A DNA stretch of 21,664 nucleotides from JBBRSC01 sp038245795 (GCA_038245795.1 JBBRSC010000021.1:1-21664), one strand, 5' to 3'. Positions 1 to 7,519 are shown, numbered from the stretch's first letter. Numbers and translations are program-made. The notes: generated from the sequence alone by a model not told the origin.

Positions 1-936
1 CGATGACAGGACCGCGATGATCAGCAATTTGAGCATGACCGGTCCGAAGCCGGCATCGCCGAACACCTTGGCGGCGCCGGTTTCCAACACGTCGGTGCTG
101 TCGGTGAGTTCGCCGACGCTCGCCACGCTGATGACGGCGAAGCTCACAATCACGTAGTTCGCCACGAGTATGAAGGTCGAGATGACCGCCGCCCGACCCG
201 GGGTCTTGTCGGCATCGCGACATTCCTCGTTCACCGCAACGGCGGTGTCCCATCCCCAGTAGATGAAGAGGGAGAGGTTGATGCCAGTCGCAAGGCCCGA
301 CCAGTTGAATGACCCGTCGTCGTTCTTGATCTCCAGGGGGTTGAGCCACGACAGCTGTGGAGTGATGTTCGACTTTGCCAGCGCTACGAGGGCGAAGATG
401 ACGAGGATGATGACCTCGGCACCGAGGAGCCCCATCTGTGTCTTGGCGTTGAGCTCGATGCCGATCACGCAGATCCACGTCATGGCGAGGATGAAGAGCA
501 CCCCGACGACGAGGACTGCCCATCGATTGAGCGCCCATTCAGGTTTGCCGATCAGCAGGAACAGATACTGACCGGAGATTCCTGCCAGGTTCGGCATGAT
601 CACCAGGTCGGCCATGATCAGTCCCCAGCTGGCCAACCACCCCGACTTCGGTCCCACGGCGCGGGTCACCCAGGTGAACGTCGTGCCGCAGTCGGGGTCG
701 ACCTTGTTCATGTATTTGTACGCCGAGGCGATGAAAAACATGGGGACAAAGGCGAGGAGGATGATGGCGGGAGCCTGCGTGCCGACCGCACCCACAACGC
801 CGCCGAGGCCGGCCGCCAGCGAGTAGCCGGGCGCGGTGGAGGCGACCCCGATGACGATGGCCGAGCCGAGGCCCAACGCTCCCACCTTGAGGCCTTTTCC
901 TCCAGCATCATCCGTCTGGTCAACCACTGCTGCCAC
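1..936 (-). CDS. APC-superfamily amino acid permease, N-terminal 312 codons (cut by window edge)
   Basis: Read on the minus strand from a GTG at 936, the frame stays open to base 1, so only the N-terminal part is present and the C-terminus lies outside. The protein begins with a short polar segment, then KGLKVGALGLGSAIVIGVAS and TAPGYSLAAGLGG, the typical first helix and loop of actinobacterial APC permeases. It continues with repeated hydrophobic helices and a WGWDTAVAVNEECRDADKTP segment like the family's conserved helix-loop. The expected role is proton- or sodium-coupled uptake of an amino acid or amine across the cytoplasmic membrane; the substrate cannot be read from sequence. The start is uncertain: GTG 936 follows a G-rich stretch (GGGGGTGGGG) that could act as ribosome site, GTG 927 is also in frame, and an in-frame ATG at 981 would add 15 residues. 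It lies about 150 bases downstream of an FGGY kinase in the same direction. Confidence 0.85.
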   Translation of the reverse strand, partial: MAAVVDQTDDAGGKGLKVGALGLGSAIVIGVASTAPGYSLAAGLGGVVGAVGTQAPAIILLAFVPMFFIASAYKYMNKVDPDCGTTFTWVTRAVGPKSGWLASWGLIMADLVIMPNLAGISGQYLFLLIGKPEWALNRWAVLVVGVLFILAMTWICVIGIELNAKTQMGLLGAEVIILVIFALVALAKSNITPQLSWLNPLEIKNDDGSFNWSGLATGINLSLFIYWGWDTAVAVNEECRDADKTPGRAAVISTFILVANYVIVSFAVISVASVGELTDSTDVLETGAAKVFGDAGFGPVMLKLLIIAVLSS

Positions 937-960
937 AGCCCCACCCCCGTGAGTTCGATT

Positions 961-1019
961 CCAACTGACAATGGATTCCATCGTTGGATGTAGCCCAAAC
1001 AACGAGTCCCGTTGTCAGT
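961..1019 (-). promoter_or_regulatory. Nested, mutually exclusive inverted repeats upstream of the permease
   Basis: Three pairings overlap here. Arms at 964-971 (ACTGACAA) and 1012-1019 (TTGTCAGT) match perfectly over 8 bp with 40 bases between. A tight hairpin uses 999-1004 (ACAACG) and 1010-1015 (CGTTGT) with a 5-base loop. A third uses 961-965 (CCAAC) with 983-987 (GTTGG) and encloses ATGG/CCAT at 971-981. The long pairing excludes both of the others, as in an attenuator-type switch, and the region lies in the presumed leader just before the permease start at 936. The repeats are seen directly; a regulatory role is inference. If the true start is the ATG at 981, part of this would be coding. 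Confidence 0.3.
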
Positions 1020-1089
1020 GAGGCCAAAATATTCCAGATTCGCAGCTTGGGCGCAAGGAGTTCTTTCCAGCGCAGCCGTCCAGCGCGGT

Positions 1090-2667
1090 CTACGAGTGTG
1101 CGTTCAGCCGCTTGTGGATCGGCTTGTTCGCCTTGTAGATGTTCGCGAACTCGTCGAAGAGCTCGTCGTAGATCGCCCGGTTGGCAGGATTCGGGCGGTA
1201 CGTCGCCGCGATCGCCACCTTGGTGCTCAGGTCGTTGGCCTGAACATGGCCGAGCGCCACCGACGCCAAGAGCGCAGCACCTCGGGCGTTGGCCCGAATC
1301 GGATGTTCGACCTGTCGGATCTCGCGGTCCAGCACGTCTGCGTGGATCTGGCACCACAGATCGGAATTGGCCCCTCCGCCAATGAAATTGAGCCACGGAA
1401 ATGGTCGACCGACGAACTTCTCGACGACGCCCATCAGCCAGCGACTATTGAAGGCCACCCCTTCGAGCACCGAGCGGATCATGTCGGCCCGATCGTTGCC
1501 CAACGACAGATTGTGCCATCCAGCGCGGATCGTGTGATCGTCGACCGGGGTCCGTTCGCCGTTGAGCCACGGCGTAAAGATCACACCGTTCGAGCCAGGC
1601 GACACCGTGGCCGCCAACGCATCCATTCGCTGCAGCGCATCGTCGGGCGCTGGCCCCGAGCCGAGCGCATCGTCGGGCCACAACACCTGATCACGTAGCC
1701 AGGTGAGCGCCTTGCCGGCGCACTCCTGCTCGTTCGCCACGAAATACTTTCCCGGCAAGGGTGACGGCAACGACGCCACTCCATTCAGCAGGTTGGTTTT
1801 CTTGTTCGGCACATGACATGTCAGCCACGACGACGTCCCGATGTAGAGATGCCCTTGGTAGTCGTCGACCGCGCCCGAACCAATGGTCGCCGACTGGACG
1901 TCCGGGGTCCCGCCGATGACCGGCGTTCCAGCACTCAACCCGAGCTCGCGCGCCACCTCGGGGAGGACCCCACCGACGATGTCGGTCGCCGCGATGAGCT
2001 CGGGCAACTTGGCGCGATCCACGCCTGCGTCCGCAATGAGCGAGTCGACATACGCGATCTTGGCAGGGTTGCGATTGTCGGTCAGCCAATGCAGGACAAT
2101 CGAGTCGAAGGTGGCCACCGCACGGCCGGTGAGTCGCAGATTCAGATAATCCTTGGGTTCGAGGTAGGTCGCAGTGGCCGCCGCCACCTCCGGCATCTCC
2201 GCCTCGATGTAGAGGATGTGACTGATCGGATCTTTGCCGGAATGCGATGGCGCGCCACCGGTCAACGTGATCCAGTTCTTCAGCTTCCGGGGGTCGTAGC
2301 CCGCCACGCTGAGCCGCGAGGAGGCCATGTCGTGTGTGACTCCGGCGCCACGGGCGTCCATCCAGATGATGGCGTCATGGGTGGCGTCACCGTTGGCATC
2401 CACCGGTACGGTTCCGGACCACTGCGAGGTGACCGATACGGCGGCAACGTCCGCCGGCGCAACGACGACTCGCGCCCACATCCGCTCCGAAGCCGACACG
2501 ATCGCCGACCACCAGTCATCGGTGCGCTGCTCGACCCCACCGTTGGGGAACAGCACCAGATCCACCGGAGAGAATTCCCCGTCGATGTACTCGCCGTCCA
2601 GCGTGAACAGCGCAACCTTGGGCCCCGATGTTCCGAGGTCGATCGTGAAGACATAGTTCCCCGTCAT
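1090..2667 (-). CDS. FGGY-family carbohydrate kinase (xylulokinase-like)
   Basis: This 525-residue protein matches the FGGY kinase layout and usual length (about 480-530). It would phosphorylate a sugar or polyol with ATP in the cytoplasm. The N-terminal phosphate loop is IDLGTSGPK (residues 9-17) with Asp10; a WMDAR segment (102-106) follows; GGTPDVQSATIGSG (252-265) carries the likely catalytic base Asp256; GTSSW (277-281), GERTP (370-374) and the adenosine-binding GGGANSDLW (430-438) complete the second lobe. FGGY substrates range over xylulose, gluconate, glycerol, ribulose and autoinducer-2, so the substrate stays open; the overall look is closest to xylulokinase-like members. ATG at 2667 is used and has no strong ribosome site. 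The gene starts about 40 bases after the last ABC permease stop and precedes an APC permease, so it may be co-transcribed with either. No sugar isomerase or sugar transporter is adjacent. Confidence 0.88.
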   Translation of the reverse strand: MTGNYVFTIDLGTSGPKVALFTLDGEYIDGEFSPVDLVLFPNGGVEQRTDDWWSAIVSASERMWARVVVAPADVAAVSVTSQWSGTVPVDANGDATHDAIIWMDARGAGVTHDMASSRLSVAGYDPRKLKNWITLTGGAPSHSGKDPISHILYIEAEMPEVAAATATYLEPKDYLNLRLTGRAVATFDSIVLHWLTDNRNPAKIAYVDSLIADAGVDRAKLPELIAATDIVGGVLPEVARELGLSAGTPVIGGTPDVQSATIGSGAVDDYQGHLYIGTSSWLTCHVPNKKTNLLNGVASLPSPLPGKYFVANEQECAGKALTWLRDQVLWPDDALGSGPAPDDALQRMDALAATVSPGSNGVIFTPWLNGERTPVDDHTIRAGWHNLSLGNDRADMIRSVLEGVAFNSRWLMGVVEKFVGRPFPWLNFIGGGANSDLWCQIHADVLDREIRQVEHPIRANARGAALLASVALGHVQANDLSTKVAIAATYRPNPANRAIYDELFDEFANIYKANKPIHKRLNAHS

Positions 2668-2707
2668 GGGCGATCACTGTAGGGCGATCCCCTCACCTCG
2701 AGGGCCG

Positions 2708-3436
2708 TCAGGCGACTTCTTTGTGGAGCAACGCGACGACCGTCGTCGCGCGGGCGAGAACGGCTACCACGATCAGCATGACGACCGCGCGGGGCGTGCC
2801 GAACCACGCCACCGCCGAGTCGGTGCCGGTGACGTTGGTGATGATCGACATCGCGGCCGACCGGATCGAGATCGAGCCGAGGCCGCTGCCACCGCGTGCC
2901 AGGAACTGCTCAGCGATCAGCACGTACCCGATCCCCCAAATCAGTGCGCGACGCGTGATCAACCCCAGCGCCACGAAGACTGCGGTCCCTGCAATGGTCG
3001 CTCCGGCAGTGGCAACGACAACGGCGAGCACCATCCGCAACGGCGCCCCCAGTGCGAGTTGCATACCGAGTGCGGGGATCATCACGGCGGGAAGCGAGAT
3101 CATCAGCGCAGCGCCGTGGGCCGCGACCGAGATGATGAACCGCGGGGTCGGCCGCAGCCAGAGATAGACCAGCGTCTGGTCATCGGCGAGATCGCCGAAC
3201 ATCGCAGTTCCGAAAATCAACGACGCCAGCGGCGCCAACAAGGAGATCCCGATGATGTCGGCCACACTGGCAGCTCGCTGGAGTTCGTCGGTCTCGGGAC
3301 GGGTTCCGAGTCGCCACGCCACGGCCACCGCGACGGCCCCGATGCAGACGATCCCACCAACGCGGAACTTCGAGCTTGCGGTTCCGAGGAACAGGCGAAA
3401 CAACGCGCGCAACGCGGCGACATGCTCCGTCATCAT
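2708..3436 (-). CDS. ABC-2 type transporter permease, second of two
   Basis: This 242-residue protein is almost wholly hydrophobic, with about six predicted membrane helices (near residues 26-43, 60-82, 97-125, 134-160, 163-178 and 218-238), as expected for an ABC-2 membrane subunit. A segment MFGDLADDQTLVYLWLRPTP (79-98) between helices 2 and 3 resembles the cytoplasmic coupling region common in these permeases. It probably forms an exporter with the ATPase encoded immediately upstream: its ATG at 3436 overlaps that gene's stop by 4 nt (ATGA), which favours translational coupling. It is the last of four chained exporter genes. Substrate unknown. A second Met directly follows the first, so the start is uncertain by one codon. 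Confidence 0.8.
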   Translation of the reverse strand: MMTEHVAALRALFRLFLGTASSKFRVGGIVCIGAVAVAVAWRLGTRPETDELQRAASVADIIGISLLAPLASLIFGTAMFGDLADDQTLVYLWLRPTPRFIISVAAHGAALMISLPAVMIPALGMQLALGAPLRMVLAVVVATAGATIAGTAVFVALGLITRRALIWGIGYVLIAEQFLARGGSGLGSISIRSAAMSIITNVTGTDSAVAWFGTPRAVVMLIVVAVLARATTVVALLHKEVA

Positions 3437-4380
3437 CGACCGTCGACCAGGTAGCGGAAAACGCTGTCCAGGTCGTCGTCGAGGGGCCGGATCTCCTCGA
3501 TCAACAACCCGAGTTCTGTTGCCATCGGCGCGAGGCGACGCGCGAGCACGGCAACGTCGTCGGTGGCGACGGCCAAAGATCGCTGATCGTTGACGATGAT
3601 TTCGCTGACCAATCCTTCGAGCAGCAGTTGCGAGCCCAGTTGGTCGGCATGATCGACGAGCAGCCGGATCCGATGCGGACGGTCGTCCATGAGATCGCGG
3701 ATGCCGGCCACGCTCCCCTCGGCCGCCAAGCGGCCCTGCGCCATGACGAGCACCCGGGAGTCGAACCGTTCCACCTCATCGAGCACGTGCGACGAGATGA
3801 TGACTGCTCGACCCTGCTCGCCCAGGCGTCGCAACGTCTCGATCATCCGGACCCGTTGGCGCGGATCGAGTCCGTTGAGTGGCTCGTCGGCGACGATGAT
3901 CGAAGGGCCGGTCACGAGGGCCTGGGCGATCTTCACCCGTTGTCGCATGCCGTTGGAGTAGTCCTCGAGTATCCGTGGGTCATCGGGGTCGAGGTCGACC
4001 GCATCGAGCGACGAACGCGCAGCTTGCACGGGATCGTCGACCTCGCCGAGGGTTCCCGCCAGTGAAACGAATCGGAGCGCCGTCATGCGTGGAAAGAGCC
4101 GCTGATGTTGCGGCACGATTCCGACGAAACGGAAGACCCGTCGCTCCGCTCGCGGATCGTGCCCGTGGATGCGAACGACCCCCTCGCTGGGACGGGTGAG
4201 GCCACAACAGAGCCGCAGCAGGGTCGACTTACCAGCGCCGTTGGGACCGAGCAACGCGGTGACCCCCGGTCCGATATCCACGCTCACCTCAGAGCACGCG
4301 ACGACGTTGCCGTAGCGCCGCGACACATCGGTCAGCGACACCATCGGCGCGCCAGCGAGCGCGGTGACGTGACCGCTCAT
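3433..4380 (-). CDS. ABC transporter ATP-binding protein, second of two
   Basis: This 315-residue nucleotide-binding subunit has Walker A GPNGAGKS (45-52), Q-loop Gln91 in IVPQHQ, a signature in the YSNGMRQR form common in ABC-2 exporters (141-148), Walker B IIVADEP (161-167) and switch His198 in SSH. A C-terminal extension of about 100 residues is typical of this subfamily. It would power export through the membrane subunit that follows. The frame is open much further upstream, to about 5178, but the real start is ATG 4380: it overlaps the stop of the preceding permease by 4 nt (ATGA) and puts the first beta strand at the usual distance. Its own stop overlaps the next permease start in the same way. 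Confidence 0.9.
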   Translation of the reverse strand: MSGHVTALAGAPMVSLTDVSRRYGNVVACSEVSVDIGPGVTALLGPNGAGKSTLLRLCCGLTRPSEGVVRIHGHDPRAERRVFRFVGIVPQHQRLFPRMTALRFVSLAGTLGEVDDPVQAARSSLDAVDLDPDDPRILEDYSNGMRQRVKIAQALVTGPSIIVADEPLNGLDPRQRVRMIETLRRLGEQGRAVIISSHVLDEVERFDSRVLVMAQGRLAAEGSVAGIRDLMDDRPHRIRLLVDHADQLGSQLLLEGLVSEIIVNDQRSLAVATDDVAVLARRLAPMATELGLLIEEIRPLDDDLDSVFRYLVDGR

Positions 4381-5279
4381 CGGACCAGCGCGAGACGTCG
4401 GTAGCGCCACGACACCACCGCATATCCCAGGACGAGCCAGGCAAAGAATGCCGCCACCAGCAGCGCCGTGGGCACAGGTGCCTCGGCGTTGATGGTCAGC
4501 GGGCTCGGCTCGTCGAAGATCCGGTAGACCAACTCGTACGGCAGGGTCACGAGGTTCAGCAGATTCAGACGATTGGTCATGCCGCCCTGCGTAATGAGCA
4601 ATCCGCAGAGACTCGATCCGCCGACCACGATTGCCAGGAACCCAGCCGACGCCGCCGCACGACGCGACGTCAACGAGGACATCGCCAACGACAGCGCGGT
4701 GAGCAGCGTCGAGATCACCATGGCGGCTAGAACGATGCGCGCCAGCGTGAGCATCCACTCGCCGAAGCCCTGGGGACCGTATCCCTGCATCGAGTAGCCG
4801 ATCAGGAGCACCAGCGGGGGGCCCAGCGTCACGACCGACACCATCGCGGCCACTGCCACGGCCTTGGAGACCAGGTAGGTGGTCCGGTTCAACGGCGACG
4901 CCAGGTACAGTCCGAGCATGCCGGTGCGTTGGTCGGGGCACAGTACCTCGGGTGCAACAAAGGCGCTGAACACCACGACCGCCAGCACGATCTGTCCGTA
5001 GTTCTGTGCGTAGTTCGGAACGAGCGTCATCGCCGTGGTGCGACCCGGAAGACCCTGACGATCGAGCCGATTTCCCAGCACCGTGACGCCCACATACACG
5101 AGGGTCGGAAGGTAGGCGAGCGCGATGACGACGACCGGAAACACCTTGGTCCTCAGCGGTCGATGGATGCCGAGGCAACGCTGCATCGTCAGGCGACCGA
5201 CCGATGTCATGGCGCCTGCCACGCCCGTCCGCTCACCCGAATACGGGCGATATCCGCGTGTTGCGATTCGGGCAGTCAC
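4377..5279 (-). CDS. ABC-2 type transporter permease, first of two
   Basis: This 300-residue integral membrane protein starts at a GTG (5279) that overlaps the upstream ATPase stop by 4 nt (GTGA). A basic cytoplasmic N-terminus of about 45 residues precedes the first helix (VFPVVVIALAYLPTLVYVGV, about 47-66). APEVLCPDQRTGMLGLYLAS forms the coupling-helix region seen in ABC-2 permeases, and four or five further helices follow (the last near 275-292). It most likely pairs with the ATPase encoded just before it. The two permeases are quite different in sequence, so the two ATPase/permease pairs may form one asymmetric exporter or two separate ones. The substrate is not indicated. An alternative in-frame GTG further upstream would lie inside the ATPase gene and is less likely. 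Confidence 0.85.
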   Translation of the reverse strand: MTARIATRGYRPYSGERTGVAGAMTSVGRLTMQRCLGIHRPLRTKVFPVVVIALAYLPTLVYVGVTVLGNRLDRQGLPGRTTAMTLVPNYAQNYGQIVLAVVVFSAFVAPEVLCPDQRTGMLGLYLASPLNRTTYLVSKAVAVAAMVSVVTLGPPLVLLIGYSMQGYGPQGFGEWMLTLARIVLAAMVISTLLTALSLAMSSLTSRRAAASAGFLAIVVGGSSLCGLLITQGGMTNRLNLLNLVTLPYELVYRIFDEPSPLTINAEAPVPTALLVAAFFAWLVLGYAVVSWRYRRLALVR

Positions 5280-6223
5280 GAACGGGATGCCATCCGTTCG
5301 GCGAGCCCGGTCCTGACCGGGGTCAACGTCCGGATTCCCACGGCATTGACGGTTGCTGACTCCTGGATCAGCGCGAGCAGGTCCCGGTGCGAGTTCGCTG
5401 GCGACGAGGCTGATGATGATGATGACGGGACCGCGATCGACAAACGTCGACCCGACGGCTCCGAGCGGGTGACGACGACGCCGCGTCGCTCGATCCATGC
5501 GGCAAACGAATCAGCGTCGCCATCGATCGTGACCTCGAGCGCTTCTGGGGCGCGCAGGCTGTCGTGCATCGGGCCGAGCTCGCGAACGACTCCCCCGTCC
5601 AGTATCAGAACGCGGTCGCAGGTTCGTTCCACTTCGTCGAGCAGATGAGACGCCATCACGATCGTCATCCCGCTGACGCCTCCCACACGGGAGATGAGCG
5701 CCAACATGGCGTCCCGTTGAGATGGATCGAGGCCGTCGGTGGGTTCGTCGAGCAGCAACAACGCTGGATCGAAGGCCATGGCGGCAGCGAGTTTGACCCG
5801 TTGACATTGACCAACCGACAGTGTGCCGAGCGCCCTGAACCGCTCCTCACCGAGGTCGACCCACCACAGCGCGTCCGAGGCGCGGGTGGCCGAGTGGTTC
5901 CGGGGAATGCCGTGCAGCTCACACATGTGTCGCACGAAATCAATGGCCGGGAGGTCGCCCGGGAACAGTTGATGTTCTGGCGAATAACCGATGCGTGCGC
6001 GGATGGCGGGACCGTTGCGACGCGGGCTACTCCCGAACGTTTCCAATTTCCCCTCGTCGGGCGTCAGCAGACCGAGCATCAACCCCATCAGGGTCGTCTT
6101 GCCAGCCCCATTGTCGCCCAACAATCCCCACACGCCCTCGCCGATCTCGAACTCGGCGTTGGCGAGCACAACGCGGTTGCCGAACCGTTTGGTCAGTCCT
6201 TCCGCCCGAACGACCACTGCCAT
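5276..6223 (-). CDS. ABC transporter ATP-binding protein, first of two
   Basis: This 315-residue ATPase subunit has Walker A GDNGAGKT (36-43), a Q-loop of the GYSPEHQ form, signature LSVGQCQR (135-142), Walker B LLLLDEP (155-161) with catalytic Glu160, and switch His193 (ASH). The Gly-Asp at the start of Walker A and the Glu in the Q-loop are common in ABC-2 export ATPases. A serine-rich tract (about 267-274), encoded by a short GAT repeat at about 5408-5426, sits in the C-terminal extension. It is the first gene of a chained four-gene exporter operon, beginning 33 bases after the stop of the MarR-family regulator on the same strand. It may therefore be read from the MarR promoter, which would make the exporter part of the MarR regulon (inference). 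Confidence 0.92.
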   Translation of the reverse strand: MAVVVRAEGLTKRFGNRVVLANAEFEIGEGVWGLLGDNGAGKTTLMGLMLGLLTPDEGKLETFGSSPRRNGPAIRARIGYSPEHQLFPGDLPAIDFVRHMCELHGIPRNHSATRASDALWWVDLGEERFRALGTLSVGQCQRVKLAAAMAFDPALLLLDEPTDGLDPSQRDAMLALISRVGGVSGMTIVMASHLLDEVERTCDRVLILDGGVVRELGPMHDSLRAPEALEVTIDGDADSFAAWIERRGVVVTRSEPSGRRLSIAVPSSSSSASSPANSHRDLLALIQESATVNAVGIRTLTPVRTGLAERMASRS

Positions 6224-6256
6224 GCGGTCAGCTTCGCACAGCCGTTGTGCTGGGCG

Positions 6257-6772
6257 TCACCCGTCGGAACACTCCTCGGCACCAGTCGCCGTCGTCGTTG
6301 GGCAGACGTCGGCATCGATCCCGGCGCTGATCTTGGCCATCAGCTCGCCGAGGAGGTGCATCTCCTGGTCATCGAGATGATCGAAAATGAAGCGGCGAAC
6401 ACCAGCGACATGGGTCGGCGCGGCCGCCTCGATGGCATCGAATCCAGCCTCGGTGACGGCCGCGAAGGCTCCCCGCCCATCGGTCCCACACTCTCGGCGC
6501 TCGACCAAGCCTTGCTGCTCGAGGCGCTGGAAGCGGTAGGTCAGAAAGGGCTTCGGAAGACGGAGCGCCGCGCCGAGTTCGCGGAATCGAAGCTGATGGT
6601 CCGGAGCTTCGCTCAACATGGCGAGGATGCCGTAGTCCTCCGAGCTCAGCTCGTGCTGTTCCTTCAATTCACGATCCAGCATGCGACTGACGACCGTCGA
6701 CACGGTGACGTAGTGACGCCACGTCGCCTGTTCGGCATCCGACAGCCAGTGCGTGGAGGCTTTTTTGACCAT
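6257..6772 (-). CDS. MarR-family transcriptional regulator
   Basis: This 171-residue protein has the MarR winged-helix fold: N-terminal dimerisation helix, then a DNA-binding core at about 45-112 (SSEDYGILAMLSEAP, LRFRELGAALRLPKPFLTYR as the recognition region, and RRECGTDGRGAFAAVTEAG as the wing), then a C-terminal dimerisation helix. Such proteins usually repress their own gene and a divergent neighbour, and release DNA when they bind a phenolic or oxidant ligand. The neighbour here is a yceI gene read in the opposite direction; the spacer holds two copies of a 16-bp palindrome that are the obvious candidate operators. ATG 6772 has no ribosome site, but a TATCCT box sits 6 nt before it, so the mRNA may be leaderless. 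The exporter operon begins 33 nt downstream. Confidence 0.9.
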   Translation of the reverse strand: MVKKASTHWLSDAEQATWRHYVTVSTVVSRMLDRELKEQHELSSEDYGILAMLSEAPDHQLRFRELGAALRLPKPFLTYRFQRLEQQGLVERRECGTDGRGAFAAVTEAGFDAIEAAAPTHVAGVRRFIFDHLDDQEMHLLGELMAKISAGIDADVCPTTTATGAEECSDG

Positions 6773-6778
6773 GGGGAC

Positions 6779-6784
6779 AGGATA
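6779..6784 (-). promoter_or_regulatory. Candidate -10 box for a leaderless MarR transcript
   Basis: On the minus strand TATCCT fits the TANNNT form and ends 6 nt before the ATG at 6772, the distance expected if transcription starts at the start codon. No ribosome site is present, which agrees. Operator copy 1 (6796-6811) would lie across the -35 region, allowing autorepression. Inference from spacing only. Confidence 0.4.
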
Positions 6785-6794
6785 TCGGAACTAG

Positions 6795-6823
6795 TTGTTC
6801 GAAATCGAACTAGATGATACAGT
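6795..6823 (+). promoter_or_regulatory. Candidate yceI promoter overlapped by both operators
   Basis: TTGTTC (6795-6800), a 17-base spacer and TACAGT (6818-6823) form a plausible but weak -35/-10 pair for yceI. Operator copy 1 covers the -35 and copy 2 begins inside the -10, which would suit repression. Matches to consensus are partial. Confidence 0.35.
6796..6811. promoter_or_regulatory. Candidate MarR operator, copy 1
   Basis: Plus strand TGTTCGAAATCGAACT is an inverted repeat with one mismatch, matching the same consensus as copy 2 (on the minus strand AGTTCGATTTCGAACA). It sits in the divergent MarR/yceI spacer. The two copy centres are 25 bp apart. Confidence 0.6.
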
Positions 6824-6836
6824 TTGATTTCAAACT
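6821..6836. promoter_or_regulatory. Candidate MarR operator, copy 2
   Basis: AGTTTGATTTCAAACT is a perfect inverted repeat with 7-bp arms and a TT centre. Its size and symmetry fit a MarR dimer site, and its AT-richness stands out from the surrounding GC-rich DNA. Both copies carry flanking CTAG bases. Confidence 0.65.
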
Positions 6837-6856
6837 AGAAACCACCCCCACCTCCC

Positions 6857-6862
6857 AAGGAG
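6857..6862 (+). promoter_or_regulatory. Ribosome binding site of yceI
   Basis: AAGGAG lies 6 nt before the ATG at 6869, a near-perfect Shine-Dalgarno at optimal distance that fixes the yceI start. It is one of the few strong ribosome sites in the window. Confidence 0.85.
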
Positions 6863-6868
6863 CCAGAC

Positions 6869-7453
6869 ATGTCCCACACAGACACCACCACGCCCGCACC
6901 TTCTCGCACCGTGGACGGCCGCAACGTTCCCACCGCCGGAACCTGGAACGTCGATGCCAGCCACAGCACCGTCGGGTTCGTCGCCCGTCACCTCATGGTC
7001 ACCAAGGTGCGCGGCTCCTTCACGGACTACTCGATCGAACTGGTCATTGCTGATCGACCCGAAGACTCGACAGTTGCCGTCACCATCCAAGCCGCCAGCT
7101 TCTCGACCGGCGACGCCACCCGCGACGGCCACGTCATCTCGCCGGACTTCCTCGATGCCGAGGGCTTCCCCGCCATCACCTTCAACTCGACCTCAGTGAA
7201 GCCCGCTGGCGACACGTGGTCGGTCACGGGTGATCTGACGATCCACGGCGTCACCAGGCCTGTCGTACTCGACGTGGAATTCGGCGGCGTAGCAACTGAC
7301 CCCTGGGGCGGAACCCGGGCTTTCTTCAGCGCCACCACGGAGTTCGATCGCAACGACTTCGGCATCACGTTCAATCAGCCGCTCGCCAGCGGCGGCGTGC
7401 TCCTCGGCAAGACCATCAAGGTCGAACTCGAGGTGTCGGCAGTCGCAGACTGA
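6869..7453 (+). CDS. YceI-family lipocalin-like protein
   Basis: This 194-residue protein has the YceI pattern: TWNVDASHSTVGFVARHLMV (25-44), RGSFTDY (48-54), RDGHVISPDFLDAEGFPAIT (85-104), GDLTIHGVTRPVVLDVEF (121-138) and RNDFGITFN (161-169). YceI proteins form a lipocalin-like beta barrel and in characterised members bind a polyisoprenoid or similar lipid, such as octaprenyl-phenol. Many are periplasmic, but this one has a polar Thr/Pro-rich N-terminus of about 22 residues and no signal peptide, so it is probably cytoplasmic. The strong AAGGAG ribosome site sets the start. It is divergent from the MarR regulator and probably controlled by it through the paired palindromes. Its last four codons, including the stop, form the beginning of a 21-bp tandem repeat. 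Confidence 0.92.
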   Translation: MSHTDTTTPAPSRTVDGRNVPTAGTWNVDASHSTVGFVARHLMVTKVRGSFTDYSIELVIADRPEDSTVAVTIQAASFSTGDATRDGHVISPDFLDAEGFPAITFNSTSVKPAGDTWSVTGDLTIHGVTRPVVLDVEFGGVATDPWGGTRAFFSATTEFDRNDFGITFNQPLASGGVLLGKTIKVELEVSAVAD

Positions 7454-7519
7454 TCGAACCCAGTCGCAGACTGATCGAACCCAGTCGCAGACTGATCGAA
7501 CCCAGTCGCAGACTGATCA
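7441..7519. repeat. 21-bp tandem repeat, 3.8 copies, at the yceI/RraA convergence
   Basis: Three identical 21-bp units start at 7441, 7462 and 7483, each beginning AGTCGCAGACTGATC and ending GAACCC; a fourth partial copy runs 7504-7518. Each unit contains a CAGTC-GCA-GACTG mini-hairpin when joined to the preceding C. The first unit supplies the last residues and stop codon of yceI (Val-Ala-Asp-stop), and the array ends at the stop of the RraA-family gene (7517-7519). Copy-number change by slippage would alter neither protein. Confidence 0.95.

Noticed and set aside
920..1090. Minus-strand fragment after the kinase with a hydrophobic stretch (NILASLTTGLVVWATS)
   Set aside because: It has no suitable start after the kinase stop and overlaps the permease start in another frame; the hydrophobic run is probably chance.
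2668..2707. Short CCCTC/GAGGG inverted repeat between ABC permease and kinase genes, considered as terminator
   Set aside because: Five-bp stem and no T-tract; too weak to call.
4381..5178. Upstream extension of the second ABC ATPase frame giving a 581-codon product
   Set aside because: The extra N-terminus is Arg/Gly/His-rich with no motif and lies over the permease gene, which has coherent membrane helices and an ATGA junction with the ATPase.
5408..5426. GAT trinucleotide run
   Set aside because: It encodes a short Ser tract in the variable C-terminal part of an ABC ATPase and has no further sign of function.
5564..6817. Plus-strand open frame (417 codons) across the MarR and ABC ATPase genes
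   Set aside because: It is the reverse shadow of two well-supported genes and crosses their intergenic gap.
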